Below are positions 28,263-37,455 of a DNA stretch of 64,000 bases, in pieces (position 1 is the stretch's first letter; each line of letters opens with the position of its first letter). Position numbers and translations under genes: made by a program. The DNA is from Halorussus salinus (lineage in GTDB: Archaea; Halobacteriota; Halobacteria; Halobacteriales; Haladaptataceae). The stretch is from NCBI RefSeq assembly GCF_004765815.2, contig NZ_SBIS02000014.1, positions 62,001-126,000 on the forward strand, read 5' to 3'. Below the pieces are notes generated by a model. The model ran no database searches. It had not been told where the DNA came from and saw nothing but the letters and a program-made list of their open reading frames with translations.

Positions 28263-28484
28263 TCATCGACGGTGACACTGCCAGAGGAGCGCCGCGGTGA
28301 ACCCGCCGATGACGAGGACGCCGAGGACGTTGAGGGCCGAGACGACGCGGGTCGCCGTGCCGGGCGGCGAGAAGACGAAGAAGACGACCGACAGCAGTCC
28401 GGCCAGCGTCTCCAGCGCGAGCATGAGCGCGAGTTTGTCGGCGTTCGCGCAGATGTAGTCGAAGATTCCGGGAGCCTGACTCAT
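28263..28484 (-). CDS. Small two-helix membrane protein
   Basis: The product is 73 residues with two hydrophobic segments (about 19-39 and 49-69) and a basic end (CHRR), so the ends probably face the cytoplasm. No family is recognised. It lies 31 bases downstream of the zinc-ribbon gene on the same strand and may be cotranscribed with it. Real coding is supported by clean composition and the absence of a better frame on the other strand. Confidence 0.65.
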   Translation of the reverse strand: MSQAPGIFDYICANADKLALMLALETLAGLLSVVFFVFSPPGTATRVVSALNVLGVLVIGGFTAALLWQCHRR

Positions 28485-28515
28485 GTGCTGTGCTGTGTCA
28501 CCTCACGCCCGAAGA

Positions 28516-28683
28516 TTAAGTGTTGTGACTGTCGCCCTCGACGGGCGCGACGAACTGGCCGCCGCAGTCGGGACACTCCCGGAAGGGGCGCTCGAACTCC
28601 TCGCCGCAGTTGATACAGCGATAGAGGTCGCGCTCCTCGTCGGCCGAGTTCCCCAACAGGTCGCGGATGCGGTCGAGTACCAT
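28516..28683 (-). CDS. Small zinc-ribbon protein
   Basis: The product is 55 residues with CINCGEEF and CPDCGGQF, two CxxC knuckles spaced 12 residues apart, typical of haloarchaeal zinc micro-proteins. A short acidic helix precedes them (LLGNSADEERD). The function is unknown; relatives bind nucleic acid or proteins. It is followed by the two-helix membrane protein gene. Confidence 0.75.
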   Translation of the reverse strand: MVLDRIRDLLGNSADEERDLYRCINCGEEFERPFRECPDCGGQFVAPVEGDSHNT

Positions 28684-28775
28684 ACGCTCACGGTCGGACG
28701 GCGGGCAAGTGAACCTTTCCCAAAAAGTGCGTCGAGGGAGTCTGTGCGTCGGGGAAGTCTGTGCGCCGGACGAGT

Positions 28776-30386
28776 CTACTCGTCGTCCCCGCTCTCCCCC
28801 GGCGGAACTTCGCCGTTCACCTCGAAGTCGGCGGTCGCCAACTCGCCTTCGCCGACTCGGACCTTCCGGACCCGCGGTCCCGCGACCTCGCCGGGCGCGA
28901 GTTGGACGTGGTACCGGCCGGGGTCGGCGGCCACGACGCCGAACCAGCCGTTGCCGGTGGTGGTCGTCTCGCGGACGATTTCGCCCTTCGCGCGGAGTTG
29001 CACCGTGACGCCCTCGATTGGCTCGCCGTCGCGGTCCGTGACCACGCCAGCGACGTGGGCCTCGCGTCGCTTCCACGGCATGTCGGGCACCTCGGCGGCG
29101 TCGGCGAACGCCGGGGACTCGTCGCTCTCGGGCGGCGACTCGGTGAGCGCGTCCGCCAACTCGTCGCGGCCCTCCTCGGGCGTCGCGTCGCCCGACAGCA
29201 CCGCGTCGGAGGGGTTCGCGTAGGAGTAGCCGACCCACCCGGCGGTGTCGTTGCCCTCGTCACCGGCCGAGAGGGCGGCCCGAATCAGGTCGAGGTTGTC
29301 GCCGAGGTCGTTGAGGTAGAGCGCCGACCCGACCGCCACGTCGCGGTCGTACTGGTGGTTCGCCGCGAAGTCGGCCCAGTCGCGGAACATCTGCGAGTCG
29401 CCGCCCCGCTTGTAGTTCATCGGCTGATTCACGTCGAGGATACCCTCCTCCATCCACGAGGGCCAGTCCTGTAGCACTTGGAAGTACGCGCCGGTCGCCT
29501 CGAACCCGCCGTCGCGGGCCTGCGGTCCCTTCCACCACGTGATGGTGTCGGCGCTGACCCGCACCGACGGGTCGGCGTCGAAACACTCCAGATAGATGCG
29601 CCGGACGAGGTTCGTCACCTGCTGTCGTCGCCACGCTTCCCACTCGTCGTCGGTGTGGTCGGGCGTGTCGTCGCGGCCGGTCTCCTCGCGGAAGCGTTCG
29701 AGCGCGACCTCGTTGTAGCCCCAGACCTGATACAGCGCCTCGGCGGGCGTTGGGTACCGAATGTAATCGAGGTTGATGCCGTCCACGTCGTAGTTCTCCA
29801 CGATGCTCCGAGCGGTCCGCGCGAGGTAGTCGGCCGCGCCGGGGTGGCCGGGGTCGAAGTAGTATTTGTCGTCCTGCTGGACCGCGCCGTCCTCGCGGAC
29901 GCTGACCCACGGGTCGTCGCTGTCCGGGCCGTGGCGGTTGAAGACGTGTTCCTCGGACTCGGGCGGCTCGGCGTCGTTCCACATCTGGTTGACGACCATC
30001 CACGCGTCCACCTCGATGCCCGCGGCGTGGGCTTCTTCCACGAGTGTCTCCAGCGGGTCGAACCCGTCGGCGATGTCGGCCTCGGTTCGGGGCGGGAGCG
30101 CCTCGTCGCCGAAGAAGTCCGCGCGCCGGACGACCTCCGCGACGATGACGTTGAGGTTGGCGGCCTTCGCTTCGGCGACGAGATTCGACACCTGCTCGGG
30201 CGTGTAGAGGCCGTCGTTGAAGGCATCGACCCAGTAACCGCGGAACTCCTCTGTCGATTCGTTGGCGTCGGCGTTCGCGTCGGCATCGTCGTTCGCCTCG
30301 GCCGTGGCGATTGCATTCGGTGCGACCGCGAGCGCCGCGGTACCCGCGCCGACACCCTTCACGAAGTCGCGTCGGTTCGCCGTCAC
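28776..30386 (-). CDS. Exported family-10-like glycosyl hydrolase (GHL10/FenI type) with C-terminal beta-sandwich
   Basis: The product is 536 residues from the GTG at 30386, which places the Tat motif (NRRDFVKGVG) at the N-terminus; an upstream ATG at 30557 with a TATA-like element 26 bases before it would add a basic 57-residue extension. The barrel (about 45-430) has EFRGYWVDAFNDG, NLNVIVAEVVRRADFF, GIEVDAWMVVNQMWN, YDVDGINLDYIRYPTP and ILDVNQPMNYKRGGDS, as in the UPF0748/GHL10 family (YngK). Residues about 450-525 are a carboxypeptidase-regulatory-like beta-sandwich (GVVTDRDGEPIEGVTVQL). It likely cuts an extracellular glycan; in bacteria the family is tied to cell-wall glycans. Confidence 0.85.
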   Translation of the reverse strand: MTANRRDFVKGVGAGTAALAVAPNAIATAEANDDADANADANESTEEFRGYWVDAFNDGLYTPEQVSNLVAEAKAANLNVIVAEVVRRADFFGDEALPPRTEADIADGFDPLETLVEEAHAAGIEVDAWMVVNQMWNDAEPPESEEHVFNRHGPDSDDPWVSVREDGAVQQDDKYYFDPGHPGAADYLARTARSIVENYDVDGINLDYIRYPTPAEALYQVWGYNEVALERFREETGRDDTPDHTDDEWEAWRRQQVTNLVRRIYLECFDADPSVRVSADTITWWKGPQARDGGFEATGAYFQVLQDWPSWMEEGILDVNQPMNYKRGGDSQMFRDWADFAANHQYDRDVAVGSALYLNDLGDNLDLIRAALSAGDEGNDTAGWVGYSYANPSDAVLSGDATPEEGRDELADALTESPPESDESPAFADAAEVPDMPWKRREAHVAGVVTDRDGEPIEGVTVQLRAKGEIVRETTTTGNGWFGVVAADPGRYHVQLAPGEVAGPRVRKVRVGEGELATADFEVNGEVPPGESGDDE

Positions 30387-30722
30387 GCCGACCACCGACC
30401 CGCGGTCCGCCCGGTGATGGGTCCGGTTGGCCGAGATTCGGTGTGACGGGGTTCGGCGTGGCGGGGTTCGGTGTGGCAGAGTTCGGCGTGACGGATTCCG
30501 GAATCGGAGCGTCGGCGAGTCGATACTGGCGGCTTCTCGTTGCTTGCTAACATCCAAAGCGATATTTTCGCTCTTTCTTGATAAAGATTCCCAAGGTTTA
30601 AATCCGGAATCGAACGTCGGTCCCCGACGACCGACTTCCGCCGACGAGAGCGCGCCGCTCGACCACCCACGGTAACATAGGCCATAGTTTTATAACCGGC
30701 GACCAATCATTGACACGATAGC
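30387..30722. other. Intergenic region with divergent promoters
   Basis: It contains a 15-bp tandem repeat (30425-30499), an AT-rich stretch at about 30555-30605 and the rightward permease promoter (TTTTATAAC at about 30687-30695). The part to 30557 is open in frame with the leftward hydrolase. Confidence 0.5.
30425..30499. repeat. 15-bp tandem repeat, five units
   Basis: Units start at 30425, 30440, 30455, 30470 and 30485, with consensus GGYGTGRCGGGGTTC; the last three differ by few bases. On the minus strand they read as repeats of the type HTEPRHAEP in the possible N-terminal extension of the hydrolase. This looks like slippage rather than a binding site. Confidence 0.75.
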
Positions 30723-31748
30723 ATGTCGTATTACCTCAAGCGGATAGGGCAATCAGTGGTGGTCTTCTTCGTCACGGTCACCGCGACGTTCGCCCTCTAC
30801 CGCATGCTACCCTTCGGCCCGGTCGAGATGATGCGGGTCAACCTGATGAACCAACTCGTCCAGCAGGGGAGTCCGACCCCACAGCAGGTCGAGAAGATAA
30901 ACCGGATGGTCGAAGCGTACACGGGCATCAACCCCGACAAGCCGTGGTACGTCGCGTACTACGAATATCTCCACGATATCGTCCTCTATCAGGACTTCGG
31001 GGTCTCCATCGTCAAGCGCGAACCCGTCTTCGACATCCTCTTCGAGGCGATGCCGTGGTCGCTGTTCATCAGCATCTACGGTCTCGCGCTCGGGACGACG
31101 GTCAGCCTACTCCTCGGGGCGGCGATGGCCTACACCGAGGGGAGCCGCTTCGACACCGGCATGACCATCTTCTCCATCCTCAACACGACGATTCCCTACT
31201 ATATCGTCGCCATCGTCGCACTCATCGTCTTCTCGTTCAATTTGGGGTGGTTCCCCAGCGGGGGCCGCATGACCCAAGGCACCACGCCGGGGTTCAACTA
31301 CCCCTTCATCGCGGGCATCGTGGAACACGCCGCGCTCCCGATTCTCTCGTCGTTCGTCGCTGGCTTCGGGGGCGCGCTGGCGTTCCGAGGTAACTGCATC
31401 CGTGAGATGGGGAAAGGCTACATCCGCCTCGCGCGACTCCGGGGCATCAGTCAGGGCCGCATCGCGATTCGCTACGTGGGCCGCAACGCGCTCCTACCGG
31501 TCTACACCAGCATCATGATGGGCATCGCCAGCCTGTTCGGGAGCAGTATCATCCTCGAAACCATCTTCAACTACCCCGCGATGGGGTTCGTCACCTTCGA
31601 GGCGCTGATGGACCGCGACTACCCGCTCATCATGGGGTCGTTCGTCTTCTTCACGAGTCTGACCCTGCTGGGCATCCTCGTCGCCGACCTGACCTACGGT
31701 ATCATCGACCCGCGCGTCAAGGGAGGTGCCGAACGTGAGAGCTACTGA
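30723..31748 (+). CDS. Dipeptide/oligopeptide ABC transporter permease, DppB type
   Basis: The product is 341 residues. The N-terminal YLKRIGQSVVVFFVTVTATF helix and the large outside loop before TM2 (about 30-105) are typical of DppB. About six membrane helices follow. The EAA loop that contacts the ATPase is seen as GKGYIRLARLRGISQGRI (about 225-242). TATA-like TTTTATAAC lies about 30 bases upstream. The stop overlaps the start of the second permease. It pairs with DppC-, DppD- and DppF-type proteins encoded downstream. Confidence 0.92.
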   Translation: MSYYLKRIGQSVVVFFVTVTATFALYRMLPFGPVEMMRVNLMNQLVQQGSPTPQQVEKINRMVEAYTGINPDKPWYVAYYEYLHDIVLYQDFGVSIVKREPVFDILFEAMPWSLFISIYGLALGTTVSLLLGAAMAYTEGSRFDTGMTIFSILNTTIPYYIVAIVALIVFSFNLGWFPSGGRMTQGTTPGFNYPFIAGIVEHAALPILSSFVAGFGGALAFRGNCIREMGKGYIRLARLRGISQGRIAIRYVGRNALLPVYTSIMMGIASLFGSSIILETIFNYPAMGFVTFEALMDRDYPLIMGSFVFFTSLTLLGILVADLTYGIIDPRVKGGAERESY

Positions 31749-32859
31749 CGACGACACCCCGAGCGACGACACGCCGACGCGAGACGACGATTCTGGACGC
31801 GATGTGCGGACCGACGGCGGTCTGGACGACGGGGGCGATGCACGAACCGACGGCGGCACGGGCGACGAGACCGTCTTCACCCGAACCTCGGACGTGCCGA
31901 CGCTCACGAGACGCGAGAAGGCCCGCCGAACCTTCGACCGGCGAATCTACGCGCCGCTGGCGGTCCTCGTCCGCGACTGGCGCGCGGTCGTCGGCGGGAC
32001 CATACTCGTGACCTTCCTTCTGACCGGCCTCGTCGCGTGGGTCTCGGCCTCGAACTGGTGGCTCCTCGAAAGCGTCGTGTTGGTCGAACAGCCCTCCGTC
32101 ATGGAAGGCCCCATCTTCACGCCGCCGTTCCAGTCGATGGCGTACCCCCTCGGGACCGGCGTGATGGGCAAATCCATCTTCGAACAGCTCGTCCACGCCG
32201 CACCCGCGATGATACAGATGATTCTGGCGGGGGCGCTCCTCTCGGTGACTATCGGCACGCTCATCGGGACCGTCGCGGGCTACCGCGGCGGTGCCATCGA
32301 CAAGGTGCTAATGTCGCTAACCGACGTGGTGCTGACGATTCCCGGTATCGCGCTCATCATCGTCCTCGCGGCCATCTGGGAGCCGCGCAGTCCGCTCATC
32401 GTCGGCCTCCTGCTCGGCATCGACAACTGGCCGCGGCTCGCGCGGACCATCCGGTCGGAAGTGCTGTCGGTCCGCGAGGAGTCCTTCACCGAGGCCTCCC
32501 GCATCATGGGTCTCTCGCAGTTCACCATCCTCCGACGGGACATCATCTCGAACCTGATGCCGTACATCTCCATCAACTTCGCCAACGGCGCGCGGACCAT
32601 CATCTTCGAGTCGGTCGCGCTGTACTTCCTCGGCATCCTGCCGTTCACCACGCTCAACTGGGGCGTGATGATGAACGAGGCGTACAACGGGGCGGACCTG
32701 ACGAACCCCTCACAGCTCCACTGGCTGTTCGCACCGATGCTGACCATCGCGGTCGTTTCGCTCGGATTCATCCTGTTCGCGCAGGGGCTGGACCGCATCT
32801 TTAACGTCCGTCTCCGGGCGCGACACGAGAGTACGACCGCGGACGCCGAATCACAATGA
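31735..32859 (+). CDS. Dipeptide/oligopeptide ABC transporter permease, DppC type
   Basis: The product is 374 residues from the GTG at 31735, chosen because GGAGGTG at about 31720-31726 gives proper Shine-Dalgarno spacing; a GTG at 31726 is the alternative. An acidic, Thr-rich cytoplasmic tail of about 60 residues precedes TM1, longer than in bacterial DppC. The EAA loop (ESFTEASRIMGLSQFTILRR, about 245-264) and the C-terminal helices fit the family. It overlaps the DppB gene by 14 bases. Ribosome-site use here contrasts with the leaderless first genes. Confidence 0.9.
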   Translation: MRATDDDTPSDDTPTRDDDSGRDVRTDGGLDDGGDARTDGGTGDETVFTRTSDVPTLTRREKARRTFDRRIYAPLAVLVRDWRAVVGGTILVTFLLTGLVAWVSASNWWLLESVVLVEQPSVMEGPIFTPPFQSMAYPLGTGVMGKSIFEQLVHAAPAMIQMILAGALLSVTIGTLIGTVAGYRGGAIDKVLMSLTDVVLTIPGIALIIVLAAIWEPRSPLIVGLLLGIDNWPRLARTIRSEVLSVREESFTEASRIMGLSQFTILRRDIISNLMPYISINFANGARTIIFESVALYFLGILPFTTLNWGVMMNEAYNGADLTNPSQLHWLFAPMLTIAVVSLGFILFAQGLDRIFNVRLRARHESTTADAESQ

Positions 32860-33037
32860 CGATGCCACGACAGCTTCCACGACCGACAACCGAGTCGAAC
32901 CGCACCCGACCCGGCCGAGACGACCGGGGCAACCGGCGCGACCGAACCGGCCGACAGAACCGAATCGGCCGCCGCGACCGGCCGACCGGCCGAGCCGACT
33001 GCCATAGATATAAGTTCCCCACGGGAAAGGGTGACAC

Positions 33038-33307
33038 ATGGCGATGAACGACGACGCCAAGCAGGGCTACCGAGTCGAGGACGACCACGGGCCGCTGGTC
33101 CGACTGTCGCTGGCGGTCCGGAGTTCGTTCCTCGCGTTCGTGGCGACGCTCGGGGTGGTGTTCCTCCTGTTGGCGTTGCTCCTCTCCGAACACGTCCCCG
33201 TACTCACGCACGGCGTCCTCTCGGGGATGCTCGCGGTGTTGAGCGCGAGTGCGTTCCTCTACGCCGCGTTCGGCCACCTCGCGCTCCGGCTCATCGGGTA
33301 CCGCTGA
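33038..33307 (+). CDS. Small two-helix membrane protein inside the ABC operon
   Basis: The product is 89 residues. Two hydrophobic segments (about 29-50 and 58-80) follow a charged N-terminus. No family is recognised. It has its own TATA-like element (AGATATAAG, about 33006-33014), giving a leaderless start at 33038. It sits between the permease and ATPase genes, 26 bases before the first ATPase, so it could be an accessory subunit of this transporter. That role is inferred from position only. Confidence 0.75.
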   Translation: MAMNDDAKQGYRVEDDHGPLVRLSLAVRSSFLAFVATLGVVFLLLALLLSEHVPVLTHGVLSGMLAVLSASAFLYAAFGHLALRLIGYR

Positions 33308-33333
33308 CGCAGACGACAACGACGACTACAATC

Positions 33334-34392
33334 ATGGCTTCACGAATCCAGACGAACGCGGCCGAGGAGGACCCCGACGAGGAGGTCGTCCTCGAAGTCC
33401 GCGACGCGAACGTATCGTTCGACATGAGTCGAGGCGAGTCCCGCGTCCTGCGGGACGTGGACCTACAGGTCCGGCGGGGCGAGACGATCGGTATCGTCGG
33501 CGAGTCGGGGTCGGGCAAGTCGATGCTCGCGTCGGCGATGCTCGACGCCGTCGTGGACCCCGGCCAGTTGAGCGGGGAGGTCATCTTCCACCCCGACGAG
33601 GGCGACCCGGTGGACGTGCTGTCGCTGTCCGAGCGCGAACAGACCGAACTGCGCTGGAACGAGATTTCGTTCGTCATTCAGGCGGCCCAGAGCGCGTTCA
33701 ACCCGACGATGACCGTCGGCGCGCACTTCGAGGAGACACTGCGCGCCCACGACCGGGACGTGACCGAAGGGATGGAGAGCGCGACCGAGTTGCTGGAAGA
33801 CCTCTATCTGCCCGCCGACCAAGTGCTTCGCTCCCATCCCCACGAACTCTCGGGCGGGCAGAAACAGCGCGCGCTCATCGCGCTGAGTCTCATCCTCGAA
33901 CCGAGCGTGCTGGTGATGGACGAGCCGACCGCCGCGCTCGACCTGCTGATGCAGCGGTCCATCATCAGCCTCCTCGCCGACTTGAAGGAGAAGTACGACC
34001 TGACGCTGGTATTCGTCACCCACGACCTGCCGCTGGTCGCGGACATCGCCGACCGCCTCGCGGTGATGTACGCCTTCGAACTCGCGGAGGTCGGCCCGAC
34101 CGACGCCGTGGTCGAGGACCCCGCCCACCCCTACACGCGGGCGCTCCTGAAGGCCGTGCCGAACGTCTCCGACGAGGAGATAGAGGTCGCGGGCATCTCG
34201 GGAGCGAGTCCCGACCCGGTGAACGTCCCGGAGGGGTGTTCGTACCACCCGCGGTGTCCGCTGGCCGACGACGAGTGTCGGCGCAACGACCCCGACTTCG
34301 AGTCGGCGGGCGAGGACCACGAAGTGACCTGTTTCCACTGGGAGGACGCCGCCGACGAGATTCCCCTCGACACGGGAGGGAACGATGAGTGA
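33334..34392 (+). CDS. Dipeptide/oligopeptide ABC transporter ATP-binding protein, DppD type
   Basis: The product is 352 residues. The ABC motifs are complete: Walker A GESGSGKSM, signature LSGGQKQRALIALSL, Walker B VLVMDEPTAALD and the His switch in FVTHDLPLVADI. The C-terminal oligopeptide extension carries the Cys pattern CSYHPRCPLADDEC...C. The last bases overlap the next ATPase ATG by 8. It powers uptake through the DppB/DppC-type channel. The ATG at 33334 gives the usual distance to Walker A. Confidence 0.93.
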   Translation: MASRIQTNAAEEDPDEEVVLEVRDANVSFDMSRGESRVLRDVDLQVRRGETIGIVGESGSGKSMLASAMLDAVVDPGQLSGEVIFHPDEGDPVDVLSLSEREQTELRWNEISFVIQAAQSAFNPTMTVGAHFEETLRAHDRDVTEGMESATELLEDLYLPADQVLRSHPHELSGGQKQRALIALSLILEPSVLVMDEPTAALDLLMQRSIISLLADLKEKYDLTLVFVTHDLPLVADIADRLAVMYAFELAEVGPTDAVVEDPAHPYTRALLKAVPNVSDEEIEVAGISGASPDPVNVPEGCSYHPRCPLADDECRRNDPDFESAGEDHEVTCFHWEDAADEIPLDTGGNDE

Positions 34393-35524
34393 AGACGACC
34401 GAGCGACCGCGGGCGACCGCGCAACGGCGACCGAGAACCGAGACCCCGTGGTCAGCCTCGACGACGTGGAGGTCCACTTCACGAAGGAGCGACTCCTCGG
34501 ACTCGCGGGGTCCGAGACGGTCCGGGCAGTAGACAGCGTCTCCTTCGACGTGTACGAGAACGACGTGGTGGCGCTGGTCGGCGAGTCGGGATGCGGCAAG
34601 ACCACGCTCGGCAAGACCGCCATCGGCGTCCAGCGACCGACCGGCGGCACCCTGCGCTACCGCGGACAGGACGTGTGGGCGACGAAGGACGACGGCCCGC
34701 CGGAGGGCGGCTACACCCACGACGAGATTCGCCGCGCGCTCCAGATAATCCACCAAGACCCCGGTAGCTCGCTGAACCCTAACTACACCGTCAGGTCGGC
34801 GCTGGCCGCGCCGCTGAAGCAGTGGCGCTCGGACATGAGCGAGGCCGACCGGCAGGCCCGCATCTACGGCCTGCTGGAGTACGTCGGGATGACGCCGCCG
34901 AGCGACTACGCCGAGCGGTACCCCCACCAGCTCTCGGGCGGCGAGCAACAGCGGGTGGCGCTCCTCCGGGCGCTGTTGATGAACCCGGACGTGATTCTGG
35001 CCGACGAAGCTGTGTCGGCGCTGGACGTGTCCCTGCGCGTCGAGATGATGGACCTCTTTCTCGAACTCCAAGACGAGTTCGACACCTCCTACGTCTTCAT
35101 CTCCCACAACCTCGCCAACGCGAAGTACCTCACCCAGAAGGCGGGCGGACGCATCGGCATCATGTATCTGGGTGAACTCGTGGAGATAGGCACGCCCGAG
35201 CAGATAATTCACAACCCTCAGCACCCCTACACGAAGGTTCTGCTCTGGGCGACCGCCGACGTACACAGCCACGGCGAGGTCGAGGAGCCCCCGGTTCGGT
35301 CGCTCGACATCCCGGACCCGGCGGACCCGCCCTCGGGCTGTCGGTTCCACACGCGCTGTCCGGAGGCCCGCGAGGCCTGCAAGCGCACCAGTCCGGAACT
35401 GGCCGACGACGGCGACGGGCGGCGCACCGCCTGTTTCCGCACCGACGAGGACCACGAGTACTGGGACAGCGACCCGCTCGAAGACGAGGAAGACGACGTG
35501 CAGATGAACGCGCTCTCGGACTGA
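34385..35524 (+). CDS. Dipeptide/oligopeptide ABC transporter ATP-binding protein, DppF type
   Basis: The product is 379 residues. Motifs: Walker A GESGCGKTT, signature LSGGEQQRVALLRAL, Walker B VILADEAVSALD with Ala-Val where Pro-Thr is usual, and the His switch FISHNLANA. The C-terminal oligopeptide domain has Cys at CRFHTRCPEAREAC. It forms a heterodimer with the preceding ATPase. The set (binding protein, two permeases, two ATPases) is complete within the window. Confidence 0.93.
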   Translation: MSEDDRATAGDRATATENRDPVVSLDDVEVHFTKERLLGLAGSETVRAVDSVSFDVYENDVVALVGESGCGKTTLGKTAIGVQRPTGGTLRYRGQDVWATKDDGPPEGGYTHDEIRRALQIIHQDPGSSLNPNYTVRSALAAPLKQWRSDMSEADRQARIYGLLEYVGMTPPSDYAERYPHQLSGGEQQRVALLRALLMNPDVILADEAVSALDVSLRVEMMDLFLELQDEFDTSYVFISHNLANAKYLTQKAGGRIGIMYLGELVEIGTPEQIIHNPQHPYTKVLLWATADVHSHGEVEEPPVRSLDIPDPADPPSGCRFHTRCPEAREACKRTSPELADDGDGRRTACFRTDEDHEYWDSDPLEDEEDDVQMNALSD

Positions 35525-35548
35525 GAGCGGTCGATTCACTTCCGATTG

Positions 35549-36220
35549 CTACTGTTCTCCCGCGACGAGACTCCGTAGTTCGGTCAGCCGGTCGATTTCG
35601 TACGTCGGCTCCTCGGGGAGGCTGTATCCGTCGCGGTGCGGGCGGCGGACGAACGCCGAGTCGAGACCCGCCTCGCTGGCCGCGAGTACGTCCGCGGCGC
35701 TGTCGCCGACGTAGAGCGCCGAGCGCGTGCCGAGGTCGTCCAGCGCGCGTTCGAGGTAGTGGGTCTCGGGCTTCATCCGCCGGAACCCCTCGACGGTGGG
35801 GTCGCGGCCGTAGACCGCCCCGAAGTGGTCGCCGAGGTCGAACTCTTCGACCATGAACGCGATGGTCTCGTGCTGGTTGTTCGAGACGATGCCGAGGTCG
35901 TGGCCTTTCGCGAGCGCCGGAAGGACCGAACAGTCGTCGTAGAGGTCGCGCTCGCCCCGCTCCATCATCCCCTGTTGGAGCTTCGAGACGCGACGCTCGC
36001 GCTCGGGCCAGAACTCCTCGAAGGCGACGCCGTGGCGCTCGCAAACCGCCCGCATCTCCGGGACCGCGGCGGTGCCGAAGAAGGCGTCTCGCTCCTCGGG
36101 AGTCGGGTCGGCGTCGAACGCGCGGAACGTCTCGGCGACGGCTTCGCCGTACACGTCGGGGTGGTCGGCGTGCCGACGCAGGAGGACGCCGTCCACGTCG
36201 AACACGACGGAATCGTACAT
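35549..36220 (-). CDS. HAD-superfamily phosphatase
   Basis: The product is 223 residues. HAD motifs: VVFDVDGVLL with the nucleophile Asp near residue 9, GIVSNNQ (motif II), MKPETHYLERAL with Lys (motif III) and YVGDSAADVLAA (motif IV). The helical cap between about 18 and 85 is of the phosphoglycolate-phosphatase/beta-phosphoglucomutase type. It probably dephosphorylates a small sugar phosphate. It is convergent with the ABC operon and divergent from the Zn-dehydrogenase. Confidence 0.88.
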   Translation of the reverse strand: MYDSVVFDVDGVLLRRHADHPDVYGEAVAETFRAFDADPTPEERDAFFGTAAVPEMRAVCERHGVAFEEFWPERERRVSKLQQGMMERGERDLYDDCSVLPALAKGHDLGIVSNNQHETIAFMVEEFDLGDHFGAVYGRDPTVEGFRRMKPETHYLERALDDLGTRSALYVGDSAADVLAASEAGLDSAFVRRPHRDGYSLPEEPTYEIDRLTELRSLVAGEQ

Positions 36221-36360
36221 AGAGGAGGGCAGTCCGCCGGGCGACAAGAATGTACTGGTCGGGGCGGTGGAGACACTGGTCGAGCGGGTCGAGACGGTGG
36301 GCGGGGCGTTGCGGGGGTAGTTTTAAGCGGGCCGCCTCCGGACTTGCATCCGATTCGAGC

Positions 36361-37380
36361 ATGCGAGCAATCGTTACCGACGGCGACGGCGAGGTCTGGG
36401 AGGAGCGACGCGAGCGACCCGAACCGGCCCCCGGCGAGGCGCTGGTCAGGATTCGAGCGGTCGGCATCTGTGGGAGCGACCTCGGTCTCGTGGAAGGGGA
36501 GGGACCGCCGTGGACCGACTACCCGCTGGTTCCGGGTCACGAGGTCTGCGCCGAGGTCGTGGAGTTGGGCGAGGAGGTCTCGGACCTCTCGGTGGGCGAC
36601 CGCGTGGCGCTCCACGGGTTCGTCTACTGCGGGACCTGCACGCCCTGCCGGGAGGGCCGCTACTACCAGTGCGACGACCTGAAGGAGGTCGGGTTCACCA
36701 TCGACGGCGGCTACCGGGAGTACGCCGCGCTCCCCGCCTACACGCTGACGCCGATTCCCGACGCCATCTCCGACGAGGAGGCGTGCCAGATAGACTCGGC
36801 GGCCTGCACGCTCCACGCGATGAAGCGCGTCGAGACCGACGTGACCGACACCGCCGCGGTCCTCGGGCCGGGGTCGCTCGGCCTCTACGGCGTCCAGTTG
36901 CTCCGCGCGCGCGGCGTCGAGGACGTGATTCTGACAGGCACTCGGGACGAACGACTCGAAGTCGGGGCGGACCTCGGCGCGAACCGCACGGTCAACGTCC
37001 GCGAGGAGGACCCCGTGGCCGCCGTCGAGGAGTACACCGACGGCGAGGGCGTCGATATCTGTGTCGAGGCGGCGGGCGCTGGCGACGTGGTGGACACCTG
37101 CCTCCAGATAGCGAAAAAGCGCGGGAGCGTCGTCCTGACGGGCGTGTTCGGCGAGCGCAAGGAGATAGACCCCAACCACATCGTCTCGAAGGAGTTGGAA
37201 GTCGTCGGGGGCGTCACCGCCTCCCACGCGGTCGAAGACGTGATAGAACTGTTCCGGCGGGGCGACCTCACCACCGAGGGCGTCGTGACCCACGAGTTCC
37301 CGCTGGCCGACTACGATGACGCGCTCGACGCCGTGCGGGAACGCCGCGACGGCGTCATCAAGGCGGTTCTGCGGCCCTGA
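36361..37380 (+). CDS. Zinc-containing medium-chain alcohol/polyol/sugar dehydrogenase
   Basis: The product is 339 residues. Catalytic zinc ligands are Cys 37 (GICGSD) and His 60/Glu 61 (PGHEV). The structural zinc set is Cys 90, 93, 96 and 104. The cofactor fold is at about 165-200, with GPGSLGLYGVQLLRARG in place of the standard GxGxxG spacing. Relatives include threonine, sorbitol and glucose dehydrogenases. TATA-like TTTTAAG lies at about 36321-36327. In this setting it could oxidise an amino sugar or the D-lactate side product, but the substrate is unproven. Confidence 0.9.
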   Translation: MRAIVTDGDGEVWEERRERPEPAPGEALVRIRAVGICGSDLGLVEGEGPPWTDYPLVPGHEVCAEVVELGEEVSDLSVGDRVALHGFVYCGTCTPCREGRYYQCDDLKEVGFTIDGGYREYAALPAYTLTPIPDAISDEEACQIDSAACTLHAMKRVETDVTDTAAVLGPGSLGLYGVQLLRARGVEDVILTGTRDERLEVGADLGANRTVNVREEDPVAAVEEYTDGEGVDICVEAAGAGDVVDTCLQIAKKRGSVVLTGVFGERKEIDPNHIVSKELEVVGGVTASHAVEDVIELFRRGDLTTEGVVTHEFPLADYDDALDAVRERRDGVIKAVLRP

Positions 37381-37455
37381 TTCGGACGCGTAGTTCGCCA
37401 CCGGGAGTCGGATTTCGCGGCAATCCTTTTCTATCGTGCGTCTGAAGTTACCCTC

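Noticed and set aside
32860-33037. Short frame in the CCGG-rich gap after the DppC gene
   Set aside because: Low-complexity Arg/Pro/Thr product; only the TATA element before 33038 looks functional.
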